Positions 23,386-35,373 are shown, counted from the first letter of the stretch. The stretch: 64,000 nucleotides of DNA from Tetradesmus obliquus (GCA_030272155.1 CP126198.1:1674001-1738000); one strand, 5' to 3'. The notes: a model not told the origin generated them from the letters alone. Translations and numbers: made by a program.

Positions 23386-24011
23386 GAAGCAGAAGCAGTG
23401 GCGGCAGCAGCAGCAGCAGGTCCAGAGGTAGGGGCAGGAGGCGAAGCAGACATTTGCACAGAATAAGCCGCAGCCGCAGCCGCAGCCGCAGCCGCAGCCG
23501 CAGCCGCAGCCGCAGCCGCAGCCGCAGCCTGGGCATTCGCAGCCGCAGCCGCAGCCAGGGCAGGTCCAAAGGCAGGGGCGGCCGCAGCCGTAGCCGCAGC
23601 CGCAGCCGTAGCCGCAGCAGCAGCCGCAGCAGCAGCCGCAGCTCGGGCAGGGGCAGGGGCATGCATGCTGCTTGTAGCCCGTCCTATAGCCCTTCCTACA
23701 GGGGACGCAGCAGCGGCAGCAGGAGCAGGAGCAGGAGCAGGATGCGTACGGCCGTTGCCGCCTGTGCTGTACTGGCAGGTTTGACTGCATCGCAGGAGCT
23801 GGTGCTAGAGCAGGCAGTTACACGTCATGCTCGCGTGTTGCGGCCGGAGCATTTCACGCCACGCGTGACACAGCTGATGGCTACTATGGATGGGGCATCC
23901 TTGGATTCTGCGCTGCATCATTTGTGGGACATGCCTCCCAGGAAGATGGCAAACGTACGCAACATGCCTGCGTACCTGTTCGCTTTCTTCTCAAAGATAT
24001 CAGACTGGTAG
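20211..24011 (+). CDS. WW-domain and RS-domain protein, probable splicing-related factor
   Basis: Three phase-0 exons (20211-20645, 21168-21536, 22398-24011) give 805 aa. Exon 1 has a WW domain: VWKQYEKNGIPFYHN with the second position STWRLP (the Trp of the distal signature). This arrangement is typical of the PRP40/FBP type that binds proline-rich splicing factors. Long poly-Q and poly-A stretches follow. The C-terminal half has two RS-repeat blocks (about 23280-23560 and 23580-23750), as in SR proteins. A final non-repetitive module contains RPEHFTPRVTQLMATM and PPRKMANVRNMPAYLFAF. It resembles the helical VRN(K/M)xAxL module found near RNA-binding domains in hnRNP-Q-like and algal RNA proteins. 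Nuclear speckle location and a role in splicing are inferred. No RRM is present. Confidence 0.8.
20753..21042 (+). repeat. 74-bp tandem repeat, four copies, in WW/RS intron 1
   Basis: Copies start near 20753, 20827, 20901 and 20974. Each contains AGAGATACTACTGTG and ends near CTTGTGTTGCATA. The first three are nearly identical and the fourth is diverged. The unit does not match either neighbouring exon edge, so it is an ordinary intronic minisatellite. Confidence 0.9.
21740..22440 (+). repeat. Large tandem duplication and exon 3 echo in WW/RS intron 2
   Basis: About 155 bp at 21748-21905 recur at 22205-22358 with few differences. At 22113-22180 the sequence around the exon 3 acceptor (GGCGCCGTCTGCTATGCGC, then codons LQEVLRLA) precedes the real edge at 22371-22435. 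The intron therefore grew by duplication of about 0.25-0.45 kb blocks ending at the exon edge. Confidence 0.85.
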
Positions 24012-24588
24012 CTTGGCAGCCAAGCCAAGCTGTCACAGCCTGACACGGTGTGTGAGGTAGCTATGCACTGCACATATTGGTGATGGCATGCAGGGAGTTA
24101 CTGTAGTGTGCATTGCGTACATACTGATTCAGGGGTAGGTTTCAGGGTTAAGGCAGTGGCATATGTGAAGACAGGTTGACGGGAAAGTTGCAGTCACTGA
24201 GTGGCAGCAATTGCTGTAGTTGTGCAGCTTGTGCATTGCTGTTTGAAGGGTCTGGGGCAGTGTGCCAGGTGGCGAACACCGAAAGGTGACTGCTGTAAAA
24301 GAGACGGAGTCATAGGGCTCCAGGATATGTGGCTCCTAATTGTTGTGGCAAGGCGGAAGGCAGAAGGGCGGTCAGGTGTCATGTACTGCACAGCACTCTG
24401 TACTGCAAGTGCGCACCGATTTCTTTATTATGTTATTATTATGTTAAACGTGCGGGTGTTAATTGATGTTGCACAGCTAAGATAATCTTGCGAGTGCGCT
24501 TGGGAAAAACGAACGTAGCAAGTACAGCAGACACCACTGACTCGGCTGTCAACAAAAGCATCCACAGCAACGAGAGCAGCCTGGCAAC
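24012..24588. other. Intergenic; contains dispersed repeat copy B
   Basis: The stretch between the WW/RS stop and the OTU start holds the second copy of the dispersed repeat at 24084-24280. No gene is seen. The OTU promoter should lie at the right end. Confidence 0.5.
24084..24280. repeat. Dispersed repeat, copy B
   Basis: This is the partner of 19313-19496 in direct orientation. Both copies lie downstream of the stop codon of a plus-strand gene. Small indels distinguish them. Confidence 0.75.
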
Positions 24589-27500
24589 ATGGGACGCAAA
24601 GGCATGAAAGGATTCTTGAAATCCGCCGCGAGGCCGTCGAGTAAACCTGATGAGGCAGACACAGCAGAGGAGCAGGCTGCACCAGCAGAAGCAGCAGCAG
24701 CAGCAGGCAGCAAGGGTGGCAGTAGCAACAGCAGTAGCCAACCAAAGGCTGCTGAGCCAAGCAGCACGCCAACAGCAGATTCAGACGGAGAGGAGGAAGG
24801 CGGAAAGGAGACACGAAGCAAGATGCTGCAGCGGCATAAGCGGGTGAGCCAGGTTTGGCAACAGTGGATGCAGTTGTGCTGGTTCTGTTCTGTGCTTGTT
24901 GTTCAGCAGGACCCTCACTTTAAGAATGGTAGCAGTCGTGATGGTTTCATCATCATCATCATGTTGTAGACATAAAGATTGCATCAGTTGCATGCCAGCA
25001 GGTCATTAAATCATCCACTGTTGTACGTGCCGCATGCAGCAGCTTGACCACCCTCGTTTAGATGCTGAGGCAGCGATGGTTGCACGCAAGCCCCTGCACA
25101 CAAAGCCTCTTCAACATTCAGCCAATGTGTTCTGCAACAGCCCAGCAGTTGCAGCCGTGCTGTCTTGACAACTGATTGGGTGTTGAATTTGCAGGAGCTG
25201 CTAGCACACAAGAAGGCAGTGCAGCGCATGGGCAAGAAAAGCAAGGTGGGTGCAGCAGCAGCGCCTTGAACCCTATGCCCTTCCCTGAACTGCTGCATGT
25301 GGCACTTACAGCACTTGAAGCATGAACATGTTGTGGGCCGTTCTGTATATTCATCTTGCAAAGCTATTGCAGGCAAAGAGCAGTCAGTGGCAGTGGTAGC
25401 GCGCTATCAAAGTACCTGTGCAGCTACCATTCGATCTTGGAACAGCTGCAGCGCACAGCATAGCAGACAGTGTTGCAGGCTGCGACTGCAGCCACATACG
25501 CTGCCACACAGAGACAAATGTTATGCTTGTCCTTACTTGCCGCAGCAGGCTGTCACAGCTGATCAAGTACAGTAGCAGCAAAACATAACAGCGCTTTGGT
25601 GTGTGCTGCACGCAAAGCAGCACAGCACGCATGACTGGGCCCCGAGCTGCTCTTGCTGCTGTTGTGAACCGCTGCTCTCCCTGCAAGACTAGCTTGCAAA
25701 TTTAGATGCAGCAGCGCGGCACATTGCATCATGCCGGCCTTTTTTTGCCTGCTGCAGCAACTGCTGTGCTGCGCTGCTGTCCCTTGCAGGACGAGCTTGC
25801 AAAGCTGGATGCAGCAGCACAACACAAGCATGATGCCGCACCCCCACTTGCTTGCCGCAACAACTGCTGTGCTGCGCTGCTGCCTCGCTCTACTTGCTGC
25901 TCTCTCTTGCAGGACGAGCTTGCAAAGTTAGATGCAGAGATAGAGGCGCGGCATGCACAGGAGCTGCAGCAGTTTGATGCAGCAGCAGCAGCAGCAGCGC
26001 CTGCTGCTGCCACAGCAGCCGGCAAGCAGGCTGCTGCTCCTGCTAACGGGTCTGCTGCTGCTGCTGACAAGGCCAGCAAGTATCTGGTGGACCTTGACTT
26101 GGGGGATGAGGAGGGGGAGGAAGCTGGAGAGCAGAAGGGCAAGGTGGGCAGGAGTCAAGTTTCACTAGTTTTCTGCGCTATGAGTAAGGTTGTGTGCTGT
26201 GCGTACTGTTGTCTGCTGTGCGTCAAATGGTGTACTGCGTGTAAGGTTTCATTGCTTTTGCTGTTGAGTTGTTGCTGACAAGGCCAGCAAGTATGCGCTG
26301 GACCTGGACTTGGGGGATGAGGAGGGGGGGGGGGGAGCGCGGCGAGCAGAAGGGCAAGGTGGGCGGCAGTGAGGTTTCATTGCTGTTGTTGGTGGGTGTC
26401 TATGTGCTGTGTGTGTGGGGTTGTGTTACACAACAAAACATGTGTGCTGTATGTCCGGTGGTGTGTAGTTTCATGGATTTTGTTGTAAGTTGCTGCTGAC
26501 AAGGCCAGCAAGTATCTGGTGGACCTGGATCTGGGGGATGAGGAGCGAGAGGAGGGTGGCGACCAGAAGGGCAAGGTGGGCGGGAGCGAGGTTTCATTGC
26601 TGTTGTTGGTGGGACGGTGTCGGTCTTTGCCTTTAATTGATTCCTGAAAGCGCCTGCCAGCAGAAGGCCACCAAGGCGCAGACGCACCGCCAAAAGCTGG
26701 CCGCCAAGCAGACGGAGCGCTGCAAAACAGTTTCCAGCGCTGCAAGCGTGTGCCCATCAAAACAGCACCGCAACCTCTCTTCTCGCGTACTGCGTCACGC
26801 TGCATCACATCAACAACGACTCCACACTCCACACCACTTGCAAAAACCACCAAGTCTCAGAAGTGCCATGAGAAGCTGACCGCCAACGCCCACCTGTCTT
26901 CCTCGTGTCCTGCAACGCCTCACTCTGTGTTCATTATTAAAGCTTCACACACGGCATGCGGCATCCCCGTGCAGAAAACAACAACAACCAAGGCTCAGAA
27001 GCGGCGCGAGCAGCTGGCCGCCGAGCAGGCGCGTGCTGTTTGTCTGCATCTATTATGCACTCAATGTCACACAGTTTGCACCTGCAGAAGACCACCAAGG
27101 CACAGAAGCGCCGTGAGAAGCTGGCAGCCAAGCAGGCGGAGCTCTGCACCACACTCATCACTGCAACCTCGTGCCCTCCAAAACACTCTGCAACCTCTGT
27201 AGCGCCCTGTCCCATTCTATAAACCCGCAGAAAACAACCAAGGCACAGAAGCGGCGCGAGAAGCTGGCCGCCAAGCAGGCTGAGCGCGAAGCGCGCATTG
27301 CGGCAGAGCTGGAGGCAGCGGGGCCCAGCGCAAAGGATGAGGAAGAAGCTGCACTGAAGGCGCTGCTGGCCCCCCTGGGCCTAGGCATCAAGGAGATCCG
27401 GGTGAGGCACAGGATGTGCAGGAAAGCGTGTTTCCAACAGCGTGTGGACAAAAGGGGACAGAGGGGAGGGTGCACTGCCACCTTGCTGGTTTCAGCTGCT

Positions 27501-29045
27501 GGCTCCGCTCGGGCTGGGCATCAAGGAGATCAGGGTCAGAACTGGCAGCAGACAGGCTGCGGGGACAAAAGCAGGCGATGCTGGAAGCCCTGCTTGCCAG
27601 CTTTCAGGAGAGCTGTTCACAAGAGCACACATTGTTTGGCGGCTGCTGTCCAAGGGCACTGCTTGCTTACGGAGTCAACATGACAGATCTGGCGTGCAAG
27701 AGTCTGCACCGTGTGCTATGGTGTTCGCTCTCTGATCTTGCGTTCACCCTGTTGTGGCTCATACATCCAGAGATGGTGCCAGCGACCACATGTGACCCTC
27801 CTCTCTCTCACAAACAGGCACTGCTCAGCGCCCCCTCAAACTTGTTCTGCTGCTGCACCCTGTTCTGCCACAGGCTGACGGGCACTGCCTGTACCGCTCA
27901 CTAGAGGAGCAGCTGGAGGCAACAGCAGCAGCAGCAGCAGCAGAAGAGGAGGAGCAGCAGCAGCCTGGACTGCTCAACTACCAGGAGCTGCGGGAGCTGG
28001 CAGCGGAGCACATCAGGCAGCACAAGTGAGTGCTTGTGCTGTTATTGCTGCTGTTATATTTGTTATGATCTATTGTTACAACGACAAGGGTTTCAAAGTT
28101 TCGATTTGCTGGAGATCCATCTGTACCATGCGGTACAAATGCATCGTCAGCAAATCGCAACTTTGACGTTGCATTTCTTAAGGCACGGGGGCGTAGCTGC
28201 GACATGTTAGAGCTAGGTGAAGGTGCTGCCTCCAGCCTCCTGACCCTTGCTGGCTGTTATTTGCTTCAGGCCTGCTGACTGTGGCTTTGATCTGCACCTG
28301 CACCTCCCAGCAGCTCAAGCTGGTTATGTGGTTGCTGGCTGCTGCCTAAGTTCGCTGCATGTGGCCGCTGCGTGTGTCTGCTGCCTGCAGGGAGCAGTTT
28401 GCGCCATTTCTGCTGCCAGAAGTACTGTGAAAACATTAGAGAGTCGCTGGAATCAACAGCAGCATGGGGAGGCCACCTGGAGCTCACCGCGCTGCCCTTG
28501 TTTGACCTGCCGCAGGCGTGATTACGGTGACTTGCACCAACCAGTTCCTGCACTCTGACTGATTCTGCTGTCTGCTGCGTGTGTCTGCTGTGCCACACGG
28601 TGTGTTTGCTGCCTGCAGGGAGCAGTTTGCTCCGTTCCTGCTGCCAGAAGATGACTCGGAAGATCCAGAGCAGCACTTTGAGAAGTACTGCTTCACACTT
28701 GAAACAACAGCAGCATGGGGAGGCCACTTAGAGCTGACTGCGCTGGCAGCGGCATTGCAGCGGCAGATCAAGGTGCATGCAGTCGGCATGCCGACTGTTA
28801 CAATCGGGGATGAGTTTGCAGGAGAGGGCAAGGCGCCCCCGCTGGAAGTGTGTTATTTGCGGCATGCCTTTGGCCTAGGGGAGCACTACAACAGCACCAA
28901 AAAGGCGCGCTTTGTGCGGTTCTCTTTAGCAGAAGATGCAGAGGCAGGGGAAGAGGAGGCAGGCGACGAGCAGCAGCAGCAGCAGGGTGAGGATGATGAT
29001 GGGGAAGCAGAAGAAGAAGAAGTTGCGGGGCAGGAAGCGCAGTAA
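24589..29045 (+). CDS. OTUD6-like OTU-domain deubiquitinase
   Basis: Six exons join in phase: 24589-24843, 25195-25245, 25913-26143, 27231-27401, 27874-28025 and 28619-29045, giving 428 aa. The N-terminal half is a charged coiled coil (MLQRHKRELLAHKK; KAQKRREKLAAKQAERE), as in OTUD6A/B. The OTU catalytic core begins at the exon 4/5 join, ADGHCLYRSLEEQL, with the active-site Asp and Cys in DGHC. The catalytic His is in FGLGEHYNS near the end. These cysteine proteases cleave ubiquitin chains; OTUD6B relatives act in translation and cell-cycle control. The C-terminus adds an acidic tail after about residue 395. Exons 3, 4 and 6 are echoed repeatedly in the introns. Expression control is not visible. 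Confidence 0.9.
25685..25845 (+). repeat. Two echoes of OTU exon 3 start
   Basis: The acceptor with codons DELAKLDA (real at 25913) recurs at about 25785-25830 and, more diverged, at 25680-25715. All three are preceded by a similar CTGCTGTGCTGCGCTGCTG-type pyrimidine stretch, so the duplicated unit of about 110 bp includes the branch/acceptor region. Confidence 0.9.
26277..26590 (+). repeat. Two echoes of OTU exon 3 end
   Basis: Codons DKASKYLVDLDLGDEE...GEQKGK with the AAG|GTGGGC donor (real 26067-26143) recur at 26277-26365 and 26497-26585. Unit length is about 215 bp. The middle copy contains a G-run that shifts its frame. The last copy ends DQKGK|GTGGGC and could be spliced in as an alternative. 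Confidence 0.9.
26655..27145 (+). repeat. Four echoes of OTU exon 4 start
   Basis: The string for KTTKAQKRREKLAAKQAE (real at 27231) appears, more or less damaged, at about 26660-26720, 26845-26890, 26975-27035 and 27085-27145. Each is preceded by a CAG acceptor-like site or its remnant. Spacing is 110-180 bp. Confidence 0.9.
27500..27550 (+). repeat. Echo of OTU exon 4 end
   Basis: Codons APLGLGIKEIR (real end 27401) recur at about 27500-27535, followed by GTCAGA instead of GTGAGG. Confidence 0.85.
28385..28500 (+). repeat. Echo of OTU exon 6 start
   Basis: CTGCAG|GGAGCAGTTTGC and codons for EQFAPFLLPE are repeated at 28386-28425. A block matching ETTAAWGGHLELTAL follows at 28450-28495. 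The real copies are at 28619 and 28697-28745. The echo is deleted internally relative to the exon. Confidence 0.9.
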
Positions 29046-29985
29046 CAGCAGCGGTTGCTTGATTTGCTGCGGTGTTTGCTGCGGCTGCTTGGGGTTGTGG
29101 TTGGTTGCTACGCAGCCGTGGCGTCCAGTCACGATCAAAAAGTCAAGGATACACAAAAAAAATTGGGTGCAATGTGTTATGTTTGCGTGTCTACCCTGCA
29201 AGGCTGAGGCCGTTCCTCATGACCAGTGATCTGGTTGCTCAGCACCTCTGTGTGCCACGCGCCTCCGTACCCTCCCTGGGTTCATGCTTTGGCTTTGGTG
29301 CAGGGTATGCCTTCATTGTGTTGGCGTCAACAGCTGTGACTTGTGATTTGGTGCAGGGTATGCCTGCAGCGTGTTGGCGTCAACAGCTGTGACTTGTGAT
29401 TGCAGCTGCTGAGCTGATAGCCTGTGCTGACCATGCCATTGTACTGCAGCGTGGCTGCAGCATGCAGCAGGTGCTGTTGATGCCATGGGATGCAGCGCAT
29501 TGTGACACCCTGAACAATCAACTCCTTTGTATAGTTTGAATGGTGTGTCATCCACAGCATCATCCACCGAGTGGCCATGCAGCACGACGTTTCGGAAGTT
29601 CAAACCTGTAACTCAGCATGTTACCTTCTCGCGGACCTTCAATCCTAACCAGGGAGAGATTTCAGTAAAAGAAAATAATCGCTTTTTTGGTATTCTTCAG
29701 ACCCTTTCGGTAGATCGTATAGAGAGTCCTGTTGATCAATGTCGGGGCCATGGCAATGTCCTGGTCCGGGACTCGAATTGTGACTTGCGTGGTGTCAGAC
29801 ACCCCTACCACCAACGTCAAAATTTATAGAACAGCTGTTTATTTTGATTTGTATTGAACCCGGCGTCTGCAGGGATTGGGCGAAAGGCAGGAGCCCAACC
29901 CAACCAGGGACTGTGGAAGTGTGCTCTTGAAGGCTGTTGTTTGCTGGTTACCAGAGTATACACAGCGGTGAACACATGGCTTGCA
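29046..29985. other. Intergenic between OTU and cysteine protease genes
   Basis: No gene is recognised. A roughly 55-bp direct repeat occurs twice at about 29298-29405 (GGTGCAGGGTATGCC, TTGGCGTCAACAGCTGTGAC). The right end should hold the promoter of the gene at 29986. Confidence 0.45.
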
Positions 29986-31634
29986 ATGATTTGCGCCTCT
30001 AAAAACAGAATCCGGCACAACCGCCACTTGCAGCTGCTGCCTGCGCTCAGCCCTGCAGCAGTACCCCTGGGACTCCTGCTGCTGCTCCTGGCTGCAGACA
30101 GCATTTCAGGTGAGCCGGAGTGTGCACAGCAGCGCTGGTCGCCTCTCAAGGTGTTTTCTAGCGGTGTATTTGTGTACTACTTCACAGGCGCCATACGTGG
30201 GCGAGCTCCAACAGGTACATTGTTGTCCAGTGACTGCACAGGTCATTTGCTGATGTTGGCAGCAGATGGAGCCACCTGCAAGCACAAATGATCCTCCACA
30301 TGAGGTACCTGCCTCCCTATGAAGCTTTTGTAGAAGACATGCATGTCCTCTGACCTAACCTGCCTGCGCATGCACCGCTACTGTGCCATATCCACTCTGT
30401 CCACCAACTGCATGCAGGGCAAGGCCTAATCCTCAGGAGACAAGACCTCGGAGCCAGCAACAAACCCAAAAACGTGCAACTTACACAGCAGTACCTGCTC
30501 GCCCGTGCTAAAGCATCCCAGCTGCTGGGCAGGGTCAGGAGTCTGAGCCAACCTTGTGGCTCTGGCTCAAGTTGTAGGGGCTGCCTGTGTGGCTGGGATG
30601 TGACCAGTGAGGATGATAGGGATGTGCTCAGCATCCTGGCATCACCTGCTGCTTATGATGCCCGCCTGCCGGAGCACACAGGTGAGGCTGACAAAAGTGT
30701 GAACAAAAGGGAACGCCAAGCAGAGATGTGGCTGCATAACGCCCCTTGCCGCCAGCGTGGCAGTTCAGATAATGGCGCATCTGTACGATGGCAGCAAGGA
30801 GGGTACAGGCACAAGACCAGCACAGCCAAACTCGAGCCCTGCAAAGAAATGCCAGCACAGCGCCGGCGAACCAGGCTTCCGCAAAAAGCCACGCTTTAGA
30901 TGAGCGCACGCAAGCGATGCGCCCCGCTTGTGCCCTAGGGTGCAAGTGGACGGGTAGAGGGTGTGGAGCCTAGGGGCGCCGCCCCTGGCCACACACACCA
31001 TCTTAGCCTTAACTTACCCAGGAGCTGCAGAGCTGCCTGGGTAGTCACTCACTCACTCACACATCTGTACAATGTTAGCAGCAGCGGCCCGGCCTGCTTG
31101 ACATGCCCCACAATGCGTGCCCATACTGCACAGGCTGTGCAGTGTGTCCCCCTGGGCTGCTGCTGCTCTTAGTATCCGCGTGCAATCCTGTACAGTCCGT
31201 CTTCACTGCTACCAATGTTTCATCACAAATGTCTGTGTGTGCAGGCGGCTTCAATTTAGTCAACATCCCAGGGGACCAAGACGCAGGCGGCAGCTGCGGA
31301 TCCTGTGTGGCCTTTGCTGTGGCAGCAGCAGCCGAGAGCGCTGTCGCTGCACGGCTAAACAGAAGCGCTGCCAGCATCGGCAGGCTGTCTCCGCGCTACC
31401 TGTTTTTCTGCGCCGACGTGAGCGCAGTGCTGGTGTACCGCAGTGCAGCGCAGCTGTGCTATGTTTGGTTGTTTGTGGACACACATGGTACTGCGGGAAA
31501 GCGCACGCTTACAATGCATCTGCAGGGCGTCATGTGCTACCAATCTCACACACCAGATTTGAGTCACGCACCCCAAGCAGCTAGCAACCAGCAGCATACA
31601 ACCACACCGTGGTGCTGCTTCTGTGGCCTAGTTT

Positions 31635-31677
<43 letters not shown>

Positions 31678-31767
31678 AAAGCTGCTGCCTGTGGCCTCAG
31701 AGTGCTAAGATGCCTGCCTGTAACAGAGGCATGGAGCTAGCAGAGGCGCTGTCAGCCCTGACAGCAG

Positions 31768-31810
<43 letters not shown>

Positions 31811-34800
31811 TGCCTGCCTGCCTGCCTCAGACTTCCAAGCTGCCTGCGTGTAACAGAGGCATGGAGCTAGGCGAGGCACTGTCAGCCCTGACAGCAGTGC
31901 TGCTGCTGCTGCTGCTGCTGCTGCCTGCCTGCCTGCCTCAGACTTCCAAGCTGCCTGCGTGTAACAGAGGCATGGAGCTAGCAGAGGCATTGTCAGCCCT
32001 GGCAGCAGTGCACAAGGCCGGCTGGCCCTCTGAGGATTGCTTGCCCTGGGCACAGCCTGCAGGATCACCCTCAGGTCAGCTGCAAGCAGCAGATGCAGCA
32101 CAGCACATGGCATGCATGCTGAGTCTTTGAGATATGTTGTCAGCCCTGGCAGCAGTGCACAAGGCCGGCTGGCCCTCTGAGGAGTGCTTGCCCTGGGCAC
32201 AGCCTGCAGGAGCAGCCGCAGGTGAGATGCGTTCGGCAAGACAAGCCATTCCAATGGCAGGCATGCTAGTTGTATAAGTCAACATGCATGCAAAGGCTCA
32301 AGGCGTAGCATGGGCACAGCCTGCAGGATCACCCCCAGGTCAGCCCTGGCGGCCCTGGCAGCTTGCAAAAGAGCATCCATTCTATCAAGATATCCAGCAT
32401 GCATGCTGCTTATTTAAAAAGGCTGAGGATTGCTTGGCCTGGGCACAGCCTGCAGGAGCACCCTCAGGTGGGCTGCATTCAGTAGGACGAGTCATTCCAA
32501 TGGCAGGCGTGCTAGATATTCGAGTGGACATGCATGCAATGGTTCAAGGCGTAGCATGGGCGCTGCCTGCAGGATCACCCTGAGGTCTGCCCTGGCAGCT
32601 TGCAGAGAGCATCCATTCCATCATGATATCCAGCATGCTTGCTGTTTATGTAGAAAGGCCTAGACATGCTTACCGTGAGCACAGCCTGAAGGAGCACCCT
32701 CAGGTCAGCTGCAAGCAGCAGATGCAGCACAGCACATGGCATGCATGCTGGCCTTGTTTGAAATACTGTCAGCCCTGACAGCAGTGCACAAGGCCGGCTG
32801 GCCCTCTGAGGAATGCATTCCAATGGCAGGCATGCTAGATATTTGAGTAACATGCATGCAAAGGCTCAAGGCGTAGCATGGGCACAGCCTGCAGGAGCAC
32901 CCCCAGGTCAGTCCTGGCAGCTTGCAAAGAGCACCCAAACCATCACAATATCCAGCATGCTTGCTGTTTATGTAGACAGGCCGAGGCATGCTTTCCCTGG
33001 GACCAGCCTGCAGGCTTCACCCTCAGATCAGCCTGAATATGGTATTGCAGCACAGCACGTCGCATGCATGCTGCGCCTGTTCCAACATATTGCTGCCCGA
33101 TGGCTGGGTGCATCGCGAGCGCGTCATAGTTTAGCGGTTGTGCATGAGTGTGCTTGTGGCCACCAGGCAATGTGCCGCATCAGCCTTGCATGCATTCCGT
33201 TAGTTCTTTACACATTGCATGCTGCAACCTCTGCTGTCATGCGCAGGGCGCTGCAGCCTGGCACCTGGCTGCAGCAGGGCCGGCAGCAATACTCCGCTGC
33301 CGAAGGGTACGTTTGATTACACGCGGGACGCCTACGATTCGATTCAGTCCGTGGCACGTGCGCAGCGGCACATCCGCAGGTGGGGCGCACTGGTGACCAG
33401 GTTTGCATTGGATGCAGGTGAGCACAGCAGCAGCTGCAGGAGGAGACTGTCGGCATGAATGCAACATACATAGGCACAGCATGACGCACTGCGACAGAGG
33501 TACTGTCTTCTACTCAGCATGTGGCGAAGACAACCGCTGCTGTTGCGCTTGTTGACATGCATGCATGCCACATGACGGTCATGACCCCTGCTGCTGCAGC
33601 TGCCGTGCCGCGCATAGGTACAGCTATGATGCAGCATCTCCAGACATGCCGCATCCATCTGCACAGTTCTGCAGCCACCACCATCCCCAGGCGAGCTGAT
33701 AAGCTTGTACAGCACTGCAGTTACGCAACGCTACAACACCAAACCCATCTTGACACCTGCATGTACATGCATATGTGTAAATGTTGTGTGGCATGCAGCT
33801 GATCTTTGAGCATTTGTGACCAAGCAGCGGGATGGCATCTACCAGCTGCCCTCAGGCACTGGCAGGGGCCAGGGCCATGCTGTTACTTTGATCGGTTATA
33901 ACAACAGCGGCGGCGGCTACTGGATCGTCAAGAACAGCTTTGGGCCAGCGTGGGGCAATGGCGGCTTTTTTAAGGCAAGTACTGCAGACATGCTTGCTGC
34001 CATGCTCAGCACATGTAACTGTGAATTCGTCTTTATGAATGTTCCAGAGCCTGCTGATATGTAGCCACAGCGTACAGCATGCTTTTCGCGACTTGTTCAT
34101 TATGATCTATCATGAGTACTGTATGATCCCAACTGCTTCGGCTGACAAACAGTTTGCAAGCGTGTGCACGCATAAGCCTTTACCAGACGTCCGCTGTTGC
34201 TGCTGCAGGTGGCATATGGCAGCGCTGATGTGTTAGATCCAGCGTACACGTATGGTGTCACCTGGCAGCCTGCAGTCGCATCAGCTGCGCCTGCTGCGCG
34301 CCTGACTACAGCAGACGCTGACAGCAGCAGGGCTCTTCCCTCGCTGCCATCCAACTGCATTTGGTACAAGGTGGGGCCAACACAGTCTGTGTGGCAGGTT
34401 AAAGTGGGGCTTGGCCAGCACCAATCGATGCCAGCAAACCTAAGCAAGCAAGGTCCGCTGCCAACCTGCTACTAGTACTGCGCCCTATGCGGGAAGCAAT
34501 GCATGTAGCACCAACAGTGGTGTCGCACTGTGCTGCTGCTGAATCTGCATTTACAACAGCATACCTAGTAGCTGTAATCTGTTTCTTACTGTTGCCACGG
34601 CTTGCAGGCCAGGAGGGGTGACTACGCAGAAAGGGTGGCTCAAAACTTTGGCATTCCTGTAGAGCAGCTGCTCAACGCAAAACCTGCAGCTGACCCCAGC
34701 AGCTGCCAGCGGAAACACAAAACAGCTGTACGGCATCCCCCAGGACGACCCCGGAGCGTGGCTAGAAGGACGGCTGCTGAAAGTGTGCGGGGCGCAGACT

Positions 34801-35324
34801 CCAGCAGCAGCAGCAGCAGCAGCAGTCCCGGCCTCTGGTGAGAGTGCTCATTGTATCGCCCATGCGATGCACATGCGTTTGCAGTGTGTGGCGCACCACC
34901 TCCACAAGCAGCAGCAGCAGCGGCAGCAGCAGCAGGCACGGCCTCTGGTGAGAGTGCTCTTGTGTGCCGCCCATGCGATGCACATGCGTTTGCAGTGTGT
35001 GGCGCAGAATCTCCAGCAGCAGCAGTGTTGCAGTCACAGGCCCTGGTGGAATGTATACAGAGCTTTAAAAAGGTTTTATTACACATGTAAGCAAAGGACC
35101 TGAACTGGCATAAACAGTTGTGCCACATGTGCTGCCCGTGTACCAACCCGAGTTTGCGCCCATCCTGAACCCTGGCCTGCTGCTGTCATAACATACAATT
35201 GAAATAGCTCATTTCCCGCTGTGTGCTGTTTATTGCAGAGTTTGTGTTTGCTCAGGAGCTGGCTTGTGCTTTGCGTCATTCACTGCGGTTGCCAAGAGTG
35301 TTGCACATGCATGACCCTGGCTCC

Positions 35325-35373
<49 letters not shown>

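Noticed and set aside
22384-23790. 468-codon minus-strand open frame opposite the WW/RS exon
   Set aside because: It is the reverse reading of CAG and AGCCGC repeats (poly-Cys, poly-Ala, CGCG patterns) and overlaps a well-supported gene on the other strand.
29860-29900. Possible tRNA T-arm (GATTGTATTGAACCCGGCG)
   Set aside because: No acceptor, D or anticodon arms can be folded around it.
31697-32254. 185-codon minus-strand open frame with internal repeats
   Set aside because: It is the antisense of the cysteine protease exon 4 echo array, hence its apparent protein repeats.
31700-33020. CRISPR-like regularly spaced repeats
   Set aside because: Spacers are not unique and units match a neighbouring exon; eukaryotic nuclear context; no cas genes.
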